The notes beneath the pieces are model-generated. The model had not been told where the DNA came from. It saw nothing but the letters and a program-made list of their open reading frames with translations, and did no database searches. Below, one piece after another: positions 1 through 5,337 of a DNA stretch of 9,960 bases; the first letter of the stretch is position 1, and each line of letters starts with the position of its first letter. A program made the translations under genes and the position numbers. Source of the DNA: Lachnospiraceae bacterium (lineage in GTDB: Bacteria > Bacillota > Clostridia > Lachnospirales > Lachnospiraceae); the NCBI GenBank assembly GCA_900770325.1, contig CAAGKE010000187.1, positions 1 to 9,960 on the forward strand. Direction: 5' to 3'.

Positions 1-34
1 ACACTCTTTTTTATTTGGAATGGAGGAAACAGTT

Positions 35-547
35 ATGGCAAAAAGATATTTCAATAACCCCGAAACTCTGGAAGAACTCAGAAAACAGTACAAGGAGCTG
101 CTCAAGAAATACCATCCGGACAACGGCGGCAGCGAAGAAGCAACGAAAGCAATTAATTGCGAATACGAAGAGTTATTCAAGGTTCTTAAAAACCGCCATG
201 AGAGAAAAGCTTCTGGAAATGAAAGCAAATCCAGTTATGACAATATGAAGTATGACTTCACCGAGGACGTTAAACTCCGTGAAATCCTCCAGCAGATAAT
301 CCACTTTTCAGATATTACAATCGAAATCTGCGGCAGTTGGGTTTGGATTTCTGGAAACAGCTACCCGCACCGGAAAGAACTGAAAGAGATCGGATTCAAG
401 TGGGCAAGCCAGAAAAAGCAGTGGTACTGGCACAGCGAAACATTCATCAAGAAAAGCCACAAGACCTTATCAATGCAGGATATCCGGAACTACTACGGAA
501 GTACCGAAGTACAGCCAGAAGAACAAAGGAAACTTGCACAAGCTTAA
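35..547 (+). CDS. Short J-domain (DnaJ-like) protein of a mobile element
   Basis: The encoded protein has 170 residues. The N-terminal part is a small J domain: a helix rich in Lys and Glu (residues 10-25), the diagnostic HPD motif at residues 27-29 (within KYHPDNGG), then a further charged helix to about residue 55. J domains stimulate the ATPase of Hsp70 (DnaK) partners. The Gly/Phe region, zinc-finger domain and C-terminal substrate domains of full DnaJ are absent. Residues 90-135 form a separate aromatic-rich segment (SWVWISG, GFKWA, QWYWH) that I associate with J-domain proteins of conjugative elements and phages; its role is unknown. The start is ATG 35, not the in-frame-looking ATG at 20, because GGAGG at 22-26 lies 8 nt upstream. 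It heads a three-gene set with the acidic proteins downstream. Whether it acts with host DnaK in element replication or transfer is inference. Confidence 0.8.
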   Translation: MAKRYFNNPETLEELRKQYKELLKKYHPDNGGSEEATKAINCEYEELFKVLKNRHERKASGNESKSSYDNMKYDFTEDVKLREILQQIIHFSDITIEICGSWVWISGNSYPHRKELKEIGFKWASQKKQWYWHSETFIKKSHKTLSMQDIRNYYGSTEVQPEEQRKLAQA

Positions 548-553
548 TATAAA

Positions 554-586
554 TGCTGTCCTATCGGCATGACGGGGAGAAAGGAA
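554..586 (+). promoter_or_regulatory. Duplicated hairpin leader and ribosome site, copy 1
   Basis: This 33-nt leader precedes the first acidic gene and matches the copy at 905-937 at 28 of 33 positions without gaps. It holds a small hairpin, TGCTG (554-558) pairing with CGGCA (565-569, one G-T pair) around a six-base loop. The invariant ACGGGGAG follows, then the AAGGA ribosome site. In each copy the leader lies in the short gap between two genes, so it probably sets translation of the following gene. A protein- or RNA-binding role is inference. Confidence 0.5.
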
Positions 587-591
587 ATACA

Positions 592-897
592 ATGGATATT
601 AATTTTGAACAGTTTATTGCAGAGGTAAAAGACTTGATTCAAGGCAACCTTAAATTCGGAACAGTCCACTTTCAATCCGGAGATTTTAAGGTAAGTATTA
701 ATGGAATGCTAAACACTCTGTATGAGGACAAAAGCGAGGTAGAAATCGAATTGTTAGATGATAACGACAATACAATAACAATCCCCTGCACCGCCGAAAT
801 CAGCTTGTTGGAAGATCAGGAAAACCAGCTTGTTATGTTCCTGATTAATGACGAAAACGTCTCTGTAGAAATCACTTTCATGACCAATTTATTATAA
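592..897 (+). CDS. Small, highly acidic protein, first of a tandem pair
   Basis: I do not recognise the family. The product has 101 residues with 20 Asp/Glu against 4 Lys and no Arg, a net charge near -16. It has no signal peptide or membrane segment, so it should be cytosolic. Strand-like alternation (VEIELLDD, NTITIP, ISLLED) suggests a mostly beta fold. It aligns with the next gene product over its whole length: an F.QFIA-type start, then IE-x2-DD, TITIP and a EDQENQL-like acidic stretch. ATG 592 is preferred over the in-frame ATG 553 because AGAAAGGA (578-585) sits 6 nt before it and the extra 13 codons would merely translate the duplicated leader. Strong acidity and a mobile-element setting would fit a DNA-mimic or anti-defence protein, but no known family signature supports that. 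Confidence 0.7.
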   Translation: MDINFEQFIAEVKDLIQGNLKFGTVHFQSGDFKVSINGMLNTLYEDKSEVEIELLDDNDNTITIPCTAEISLLEDQENQLVMFLINDENVSVEITFMTNLL

Positions 898-904
898 GAA
901 AATC

Positions 905-937
905 TGCTGCTCTATCGGCAAAACGGGGAGGAAGGAA
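905..937 (+). promoter_or_regulatory. Duplicated hairpin leader and ribosome site, copy 2
   Basis: This is the second copy of the leader at 554-586. The hairpin arms TGCTG (905-909) and CGGCA (916-920) are unchanged while two loop bases differ, so the paired parts are kept and the unpaired parts vary. ACGGGGAGGAAGGA follows and supplies a strong ribosome site about 8 nt before ATG 945. Confidence 0.5.
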
Positions 938-944
938 TCAGACT

Positions 945-1247
945 ATGAAAAAAATCAGTTATGGAGAATTTATTGCAACACAAACGGAGAACATTGAGGA
1001 CGCAAGTTTTATTGGTGTATCAGTATTTTATAACGGGATTCCGGTAACGCAGTTCGGAGGTGAACCGTGCGCCATGTATACAGATGAGGTAGGTTATACA
1101 ATCGAGTTTGCAGATGATAGCTCTGTCATCATTCCGGCAAATTCTGGAATAGAAGTTTTTGACGAGGAAGAGACGGAATTAAATATTGATATGGAATATG
1201 GTGTGAAATACAATGATTTGTATATTTTCCTCAGTCTTCCATTTTAA
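945..1247 (+). CDS. Small, highly acidic protein, second of a tandem pair
   Basis: Function is unknown. The product has 100 residues with about 19 Asp/Glu against 3 Lys, again near -16 net. It has no signal peptide or membrane helix. It aligns with the preceding protein: KISYGEFIA against INFEQFIA at the N terminus, a central YTIEFADDSSVIIP against VEIELLDDNDNTITIP, then FDEEETEL against LEDQENQL. The two genes therefore look like an old duplication that carried its leader with it. The start is supported by GGAGGAAGGA ending 8 nt upstream. A strong terminator 18 nt after the stop closes the transcription unit. A DNA-mimic role is possible on charge alone and is speculative. Confidence 0.7.
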   Translation: MKKISYGEFIATQTENIEDASFIGVSVFYNGIPVTQFGGEPCAMYTDEVGYTIEFADDSSVIIPANSGIEVFDEEETELNIDMEYGVKYNDLYIFLSLPF

Positions 1248-1264
1248 TTACACAAATTGAAAAT

Positions 1265-1295
1265 GAGCCGCTGGAAGTCTGGCGGTTCTTTTTTT
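1265..1295 (+). terminator. Intrinsic terminator of the J-domain and acidic gene set
   Basis: GAGCCGC (1265-1271) pairs with GCGGTTC (1282-1288), seven pairs with one G-T, around a ten-base loop. T residues follow directly at 1289-1295. It lies just after the stop codon at 1247. Confidence 0.85.
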
Positions 1296-1660
1296 ATGCC
1301 TAGTTTCCAAAAATCACCGGAAGAAATCACCGGAGGAACCGAAGACACCAAATATAGGAGGTAACCCCATCCACATACCCATGGGGTAAATAAAACCTAA
1401 AATTTTATTGTATTTACTATATATTATGAATGTGGTCAAATCACACACATCCTCAAAATCCTCCCCCGATACGATACCTTCCCGCAACTCTCTCTCACTT
1501 CATATTTTTTCAAGCTTGTCTGTGTAAACGAAAACAATCCTCTCGAATACGAAATATCCGGGATCGCCCCCGGAGGTGCGTATAGGGGGGTGCTTTCAAA
1601 CCTACCATAAATAGCATCCGGCGGCATAAATGTGAGCGAAAAAATTCGGAAAGATAGATT
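1296..1660. other. Gene-free stretch after the terminator
   Basis: I see no convincing gene here. It contains a 13-bp tandem repeat (1311-1336), a seven-pair hairpin, ACCCCAT (1364-1370) with ATGGGGT (1381-1387), and a very AT-rich segment at 1390-1430. A 63-codon minus-strand frame at 1436-1627 has no ribosome site and a composition (Arg, Pro, Ser, Cys) that does not look coding. It lies in the same frame as the tape-measure-like remnant, after its stop. Confidence 0.5.
1311..1336. repeat. 13-bp tandem repeat, two copies
   Basis: AAATCACCGGAAG is followed directly by AAATCACCGGAGG, 12 of 13 bases identical. It could be a recombinase or regulator site, or a chance slippage product. Confidence 0.6.
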
Positions 1661-2044
1661 TTATCCCGATAATCTCACTGTGCAAAAGCGTAAAAAAATG
1701 GGATACGCCTGAATAAAATTAGATATATCCCGTATACCGCTTTCAAGCTCCGTTTTTAACTCATTGATCTTTACCTTGTAATCATCAATGCTCGTCTTTG
1801 CTTCATCGAAATTATCCGTTAATTCTGTTGCCTTTTCGAACTTAGCATTTTCAATAGCATCACTAATGCCTTTTATGGCGGCAATGATTGCAGTCAAGGT
1901 CCCAACGGCTCCGAATGCAAGATTTACTGATCCTACAGATTCAGAAACCAAAGAAATAAATGCGCCTAAATCGCCAATAGATTTAATTCCTCCAGATGCT
2001 GACGCAACCCCAAATAAATCCACGATTAAATTTTTAAAATTCAA
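1661..2044 (-). pseudogene. Phage tail tape-measure-like remnant
   Basis: The frame gives 127 residues. Residues 1-65 alternate Gly/Ala/Ile/Val-rich segments (ASGGIKSIGDLGAF, FGAVGTLTAIIAAIKG) and residues 66-107 form a charged coiled-coil-like helix (AKFEKATELTDNFDEAKTSI to NELKTELES). This mixture is typical of tape-measure proteins of tailed phages, which set tail length and are normally many hundreds of residues long. Here it is a short piece: the only start is a TTG with no ribosome site, a stop lies a few codons upstream in frame, and the last 20 residues change character. No tail, capsid or lysis gene is nearby. I read it as a relic of a decayed prophage. The family assignment rests on sequence style only and could be wrong. 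Confidence 0.45.
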
Positions 2045-2097
2045 TATTGTTTGTATTATATAATTTTCGGTTTATATAATATGTTATTTCTTAATAT

Positions 2098-2126
2098 TTG
2101 ACAAAAATCTCATTACAATTTATACT
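2098..2126 (+). promoter_or_regulatory. Toxin promoter, near-perfect sigma-A type
   Basis: TTGACA (2098-2103), a 17-bp spacer, then TATACT (2121-2126). Transcription should start near 2132-2134, immediately before the first leader hairpin. Confidence 0.85.
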
Positions 2127-2133
2127 CATTATA

Positions 2134-2223
2134 TGCTACCAAGATGGTAGGCGGTTAGTCCTTCTCCGGAGGGACTGATACCCTCCGTTTACATAGATAT
2201 AAAAATATTAAGTGAAGGAGGGG
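2134..2223 (+). promoter_or_regulatory. Structured 5' leader of the toxin mRNA
   Basis: The leader is packed with alternative pairings. CTACC (2136-2140) pairs with GGTAG (2146-2150), a 5' cap hairpin. TTAGTCCT (2155-2162) can pair with GGGACTGA (2171-2178). CGGAGGG (2167-2173) can pair with CCCTCCG (2181-2187). CCCTCC (2181-2186) can instead pair with the ribosome site GGAGGG (2217-2222). The last two are mutually exclusive, as are the second and third. CGGTTAGTCC (2152-2161) is also complementary to the mRNA 3' end (2369-2378). The leader therefore very likely controls access to the ribosome site; which fold dominates is not known. Confidence 0.6.
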
Positions 2224-2230
2224 ATTGCTT

Positions 2231-2314
2231 ATGTCCTATGACCAGCTAATTCAGTTTGTAATCATGTTGACAGCAGTCGCCGCTTTATTTTATGAAGTCG
2301 GCAAACGAAAATAA
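2231..2314 (+). CDS. 27-residue hydrophobic peptide, putative type I toxin
   Basis: The peptide starts MSYDQ, has one hydrophobic stretch at residues 6-20 (LIQFVIMLTAVAALF) that could span a membrane, and ends in a basic tail (GKRK). Small membrane peptides of this layout are the toxins of type I toxin-antitoxin systems such as TxpA and BsrG of Bacillus and the short toxins of Clostridioides difficile; they harm the cell's own membrane when over-made. The exact family is not assigned here. Support that it is translated: GGAGGGG at 2217-2223 ends 7 nt before the ATG, and a consensus promoter lies about 105 nt upstream. The stop codon lies inside the terminator stem of the antisense RNA. A strong promoter, long structured leader, tiny membrane peptide and convergent antisense promoter together make a toxin far more likely than a chance frame. 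Confidence 0.75.
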   Translation: MSYDQLIQFVIMLTAVAALFYEVGKRK

Positions 2315-2343
2315 CCGCCCCAGTTCCCCAACTAAGCGGTTAT
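2303..2343 (-). terminator. Terminator of the antisense antitoxin RNA
   Basis: An eight-pair stem, ATAACCGC (2311-2318) with GCGGTTAT (2336-2343), encloses a second stem AGTT/AACT with a CCCC loop. On the minus strand it is followed by the U-rich TTTCGTTT (2303-2310). On the plus strand no T run follows, so the toxin mRNA should read through. Confidence 0.7.
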
Positions 2344-2370
2344 AATCGTATCTTATAATTCAATTATTGG

Positions 2371-2399
2371 GCTAACCGTCTATCGGTAGCACTCTTTTT
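2371..2399 (+). terminator. Terminator of the toxin mRNA
   Basis: GCTAACCG (2371-2378) pairs with CGGTAGC (2384-2390) with one bulged A and a TCTAT loop, followed by ACTC and T residues at 2395-2399. The 3' arm and 5' arm also complement the 5' leader of the same mRNA. Confidence 0.75.
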
Positions 2400-2409
2400 A
2401 TCTCCTTAT

Positions 2410-2438
2410 ATTATACTTCGGTCTAGACTCATTTTCAA
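2410..2438 (-). promoter_or_regulatory. Antitoxin promoter
   Basis: Read on the minus strand: TTGAAA (2438-2433), a 17-bp spacer, then consensus TATAAT (2415-2410). The predicted start is about 2403. The match to consensus is comparable to that of the toxin promoter, as expected if the antisense RNA must be in excess. Confidence 0.8.
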
Positions 2439-2499
2439 CCCAAATTTTTAAGAAATCAATTCACGGTGCAGTACTGCACGATGAAACATCTCACTGTGT

Positions 2500-2545
2500 C
2501 ATTTCTGGACAGTCAAACCCTGTTCACAGTCCATTTCCGGACAGT
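2500..2545. repeat. Direct repeat of CATTTCYGGACAGT
   Basis: CATTTCTGGACAGT (2500-2513) and CATTTCCGGACAGT (2532-2545) differ at one base and lie 32 bp apart. CTGGACAGTCA recurs at 2505-2515 and 2614-2624. Meaning unknown. Confidence 0.5.
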
Positions 2546-2712
2546 AGATTATATTCTATTCTCTTAATTATTGCAGCTACCCTTTGAAATAGGTATTCTA
2601 AATTATATTACCCTGGACAGTCAGATCATCTCCACTCTCTTTTCTATGCAGTTACCCTCTCCGCTCGTCTACACCCTTCTCACGCGCTCAGAATGCTCTC
2701 AGGCTGCGTGTG

Positions 2713-2824
2713 GTGCCTAATTCGGGCTTCCGTGGCTCTCGGTGATAACTTCTTCGTCTAATGGCTTCAGGCACTAAATAAGCCCACAATCGCTTCTGGC
2801 GGGAAATACGATTATGAGCTTATT
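2713..2824. other. Nested hairpins, possible structured RNA
   Basis: GTGCCT (2713-2718) complements AGGCAC (2769-2774). AATAAGC (2777-2783) complements GCTTATT (2818-2824), with an inner stem AATCG (2788-2792) to CGATT (2809-2813). Just upstream, CACGC (2681-2685) complements GCGTG (2706-2710). The segment looks GC-richer than its surroundings. A promoter at 3011-3039 points toward it on the minus strand. No known RNA class is recognised. Confidence 0.3.
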
Positions 2825-2879
2825 ATTACGTCCAAATATTTAATTGCTGCAATTATTGTTTCATATCAAGGCTCTTTTC

Positions 2880-2912
2880 AAATTGGTGTAAAATTGGTGT
2901 AAAATTGGTGTA
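2880..2912. repeat. Three perfect 11-bp direct repeats (iteron-like)
   Basis: AAATTGGTGTA occurs three times head to tail without any change, followed by a partial fourth (AAATT). On the minus strand it reads TACACCAATTT. Such short exact arrays serve as arm-type sites for tyrosine integrases, as replication iterons or as regulator sites. The mobile-element relics nearby make an old attachment region plausible, but no integrase gene is in the window. Confidence 0.75.
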
Positions 2913-3010
2913 AATTCACTCTCTACACCCTCGATTTTTCCTTTAAATTCAAGGAATTTTATGTTAAATAATTACACCTCGCCCTGAAGAACTTTTCTAA
3001 TACTGCTGAT

Positions 3011-3039
3011 ACTATAGCACCATTCCTTCTGTATTTCAA
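3011..3039 (-). promoter_or_regulatory. Minus-strand promoter facing the gene-free region
   Basis: Read on the minus strand: TTGAAA (3039-3034), a 17-bp spacer, TATAGT (3016-3011). It would start a transcript near 3004 running away from tex into the repeats and hairpins at 2680-2912. No gene is found downstream. Confidence 0.45.
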
Positions 3040-3069
3040 GGTTTTTTTATGTTTCATGGCCGGCATTCT

Positions 3070-3158
3070 TTCCAGCGGGTTGCTGTTCACTCGGCATTAT
3101 TGAAACAGAGGTTTCGAAACGTCGTCCCGGATATGCACCTGAACAGTAACTTCCAGCG
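3070..3158. repeat. Inverted-repeat element flanked by 8-bp direct repeats
   Basis: GTTGCTGTTCA (3079-3089) and TGAACAGTAAC (3140-3150) are inverted copies matching at 10 of 11 positions. TTCCAGCG stands on both outer sides (3070-3077 and 3151-3158), almost exactly abutting the arms, like a target duplication around a small non-autonomous insertion (MITE-like). An inner GTTTCGAAAC palindrome lies near 3111-3120. The arms resemble those of the element at 6954-7019. It lies 4 bp past the tex stop codon, so it would be in the 3' end of the tex mRNA. Confidence 0.5.
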
Positions 3159-3162
3159 TGTT

Positions 3163-5313
3163 TTACAATTTCATGGTCAGCGCGATACGCTTTTTCGCCA
3201 CATCCACGCTTAATACCTTCACTTCCACAATATCGCCTACGCTGACCACCTCCAGCGGATGCTTCACAAACTTTTTACTGCTCATCTGGGAAATATGGAC
3301 CAGACCGTCCTGGTGTACTCCAATATCCACAAATGCTCCAAAATCAATTACATTGCGGACAGTTCCTTTCAAAATCATGCCTTCCTTCAGATCCTTCATA
3401 TCCAGCACATCGCTGCGCAGGATGGGTTTTGGCATTTCTTCTCTGGGATCACGGCCCGGCTTTTCCAGTTCCTTTACAATATCCCGCAGTGTGATCTCTC
3501 CCACATCCAGCTGCTGGGCCAGCTTTTTGTAGTCACTGATTTTTTTCGAGATTCCTTTCAGATTTCCTGCCTCCACATCCTCCAGAGTATACCCCAGACG
3601 AGCCAGCAGTTTTTCCGTTGCCTCATAACTTTCCGGATGTACGCCTGTGGCATCCAGCGGATTCTCTCCGCCCTTGATCCGCAGGAAACCGGCACACTGC
3701 TCATAAGCCTTGGGCCCCAGCTTTGCCACCTTCAAAAGCTCCCGCCGATTACGGAAGCTGCCGTTTGCCTCACGGTAGATTACCACATTTTTCGCAATTG
3801 CCTTGGAAATACCGGAAACGTATTCCATCAGTGATACAGATGCCGTATTCAGATCCACGCCCACCTTATTTACACAGTCCTCCACCACTCCGTTTAACGC
3901 CTCTCCCAGCTTTTTCTGATTCATATCATGCTGGTACTGACCTACACCGATGGATTTTGGATCGATCTTTACCAGTTCCGCCAGCGGATCCTGTATCCTT
4001 CGGGCAATGGAAGCCGCGCTTCTCTGACCCACATCAAAATTCGGAAATTCCTCTGTGGCCAGCTTGCTGGCAGAATAAACAGAGGCTCCCGCTTCATTTA
4101 CGATCACATACTGTACCTGCTCCGGAATCTCCTTCAGCAGTTCCACAATGATCTGCTCCGATTCTCTGGAAGCAGTGCCATTCCCTACCGAGATCAGTGT
4201 AATATGATACTTTTGAATCATTTTTTTCAGTGTCTCTTTCGCTGCCGCGATTTTTGCCGGAGTAGTGGGCGCAGTGGGATAAATGACTGTGGTATCCAGC
4301 ACCTTTCCTGTGGCATCCACCACTGCCAGCTTGCAACCGGTACGGAAAGCCGGATCCCACCCCAGCACCACCTGTCCGGAAATGGGCGGCTGCATCAGAA
4401 GCTGCTCCAGATTCTTTCCAAATACGCCGATGGCGCCGTCCTCGGCTTTTTCCGTCAGATCATTCCGGATCTCCCGCTCAATGGCCGGTGCGATCAGTCG
4501 CTTATAGCTGTCCTCCGCCACTTCCTTTAAAACCGGAACAGTATTGGGATTATCCCGGGTAATCAGCTGCCGCTCCAGATAGGACAGAATCTTTTCCTCC
4601 GGTGCTTCCAGCTTTACGGTCAGAAATTTTTCCTTCTCTCCCCGGTTCAGCGCCAGGATACGGTGTCCCGCCGCTTTCGATACTGCTTCCTCGTAATGAT
4701 AATACATTTCATATACAGACTGGGCTTTTTCATCTTTTGCTGCAGAAATCAGCCGTCCTTCTTTTACGGTCATCTCACGGATCCTGGTACGGTAATCCGC
4801 TTCATCTGATACCATTTCCGCCAGGATATCTTTTGCTCCCTGCAATGCTTCTTCCGGGCTGTGCACTTCTTTTTCTTCTGATAAAAATGCCTGAGCCTCC
4901 TGTTCCAGCGGTTTTCTGGTCATCTGCAGCAAAATCAGATTGGCCAGGGGCTCCAGTCCTTTTTCCTTTGCAATGGTCGCTCTGGTTCTGCGCTTTGGAC
5001 GATAAGGTCTGTACAGATCCTCCACCGTTACCAGCGTGGATGCCTCCAGAATCTGCTGCTTCAATTCCGGTGTCAGTTTTCCCTGCTCCTCAATGGTGGC
5101 AATCACCTGTTCCTTACGCTCCTCCAGATTTCGCAGATAATTTAGACGTTCATATAATCTTCTCAGCACCTCGTCATTAAGAGAACCGGTTGCTTCCTTC
5201 CGGTACCGGGAAATAAAGGGGATCGTATTACCGTCATCAATCAGCTTTACCGCCGCCTCTACCTGCCAGTTTTTTACTTCCAGTTCCTGTGCCAGTGTCT
5301 TGATAATATCCAT
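3163..5313 (-). CDS. tex: Tex/YhgF family transcription accessory (RNA-binding) protein
   Basis: The product has 716 residues, the usual Tex length. The helical Tex N-terminal region covers about residues 1-200 (early motifs TIPFISRYRKEATG, DLYRPYRPKRRTRA). A YqgF/RuvC-like fold starts near residue 315 (VLGWDPAFRTGCKLAVVD). Helix-hairpin-helix segments lie about 490-560 (NTASVSLMEYVSGI, FRNRRELLKV). A C-terminal S1 RNA-binding domain covers about 645-714 (GMILKGTVRNVIDFGAFVDIG, DGLVHISQMS). Tex is a conserved cytosolic nucleic-acid-binding protein acting on transcription; its exact reaction is not settled. ATG 5313 is chosen although the frame stays open to 5487, because the family begins at MDIIKTLAQ, AAAGGA lies 12 nt upstream, and the likely promoter (5459-5487) overlaps the longer start. 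The open upstream frame only reads through the hairpin repeats. Transcription is divergent from the 5610 gene. Confidence 0.96.
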   Translation of the reverse strand: MDIIKTLAQELEVKNWQVEAAVKLIDDGNTIPFISRYRKEATGSLNDEVLRRLYERLNYLRNLEERKEQVIATIEEQGKLTPELKQQILEASTLVTVEDLYRPYRPKRRTRATIAKEKGLEPLANLILLQMTRKPLEQEAQAFLSEEKEVHSPEEALQGAKDILAEMVSDEADYRTRIREMTVKEGRLISAAKDEKAQSVYEMYYHYEEAVSKAAGHRILALNRGEKEKFLTVKLEAPEEKILSYLERQLITRDNPNTVPVLKEVAEDSYKRLIAPAIEREIRNDLTEKAEDGAIGVFGKNLEQLLMQPPISGQVVLGWDPAFRTGCKLAVVDATGKVLDTTVIYPTAPTTPAKIAAAKETLKKMIQKYHITLISVGNGTASRESEQIIVELLKEIPEQVQYVIVNEAGASVYSASKLATEEFPNFDVGQRSAASIARRIQDPLAELVKIDPKSIGVGQYQHDMNQKKLGEALNGVVEDCVNKVGVDLNTASVSLMEYVSGISKAIAKNVVIYREANGSFRNRRELLKVAKLGPKAYEQCAGFLRIKGGENPLDATGVHPESYEATEKLLARLGYTLEDVEAGNLKGISKKISDYKKLAQQLDVGEITLRDIVKELEKPGRDPREEMPKPILRSDVLDMKDLKEGMILKGTVRNVIDFGAFVDIGVHQDGLVHISQMSSKKFVKHPLEVVSVGDIVEVKVLSVDVAKKRIALTMKL

Positions 5314-5337
5314 TATTTCCAATAATCCTTTCGTCTG

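Larger units (their letters stand above)
2303..2403 (-). ncRNA. Antisense antitoxin RNA, about 100 nt
   Basis: The RNA is predicted from a minus-strand promoter (2410-2438) and a terminator (2303-2343). It would be fully complementary to the last codons and whole 3' UTR of the toxin mRNA, about 97 bases. Its 5' part forms a hairpin (the complement of 2371-2390). In type I systems of the txpA/RatA and bsrG/SR4 kind, such a convergent RNA base-pairs with the 3' end of the toxin mRNA and leads to duplex cleavage or blocked translation. No protein is encoded. The assignment is from sequence signals; expression is not shown. Confidence 0.7.
2440..3060. other. Gene-free region of about 600 bp between the toxin locus and tex
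   Basis: No gene of convincing size or with a ribosome site is seen on either strand. The region holds a perfect 14-bp palindrome (GTGCAGTACTGCAC, 2466-2479), repeated GGACAGT-containing motifs, several nested hairpins at 2680-2824, the palindrome AATTGCTGCAATT (2842-2854), a triple 11-bp repeat (2880-2912) and a minus-strand promoter (3011-3039). It may be the junction of an old integrated element, or carry an untranslated RNA. Confidence 0.5.

Noticed and set aside
1436..1627. 63-codon minus-strand frame
   Set aside because: There is no ribosome site, the composition is odd (Cys, Pro, Arg) and no family is recognised. It simply follows the phage-like remnant in the same frame.
1788..2063. 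91-codon plus-strand frame opposite the tape-measure-like remnant
   Set aside because: It has no ribosome site, and its Ala/Ser/Pro-rich sequence mirrors the Gly/Ala/Ile pattern of the minus strand.
2960..3058. Short minus-strand frame of about 31 codons starting MKHKKTLKYRR
   Set aside because: The ribosome site is poor, the likely minus-strand promoter lies inside it, and the sequence does not look like a known peptide.
3158..5180. Several plus-strand frames of 74-200 codons opposite tex
   Set aside because: They are antisense shadows of a well-conserved protein and lack ribosome sites and recognisable motifs.
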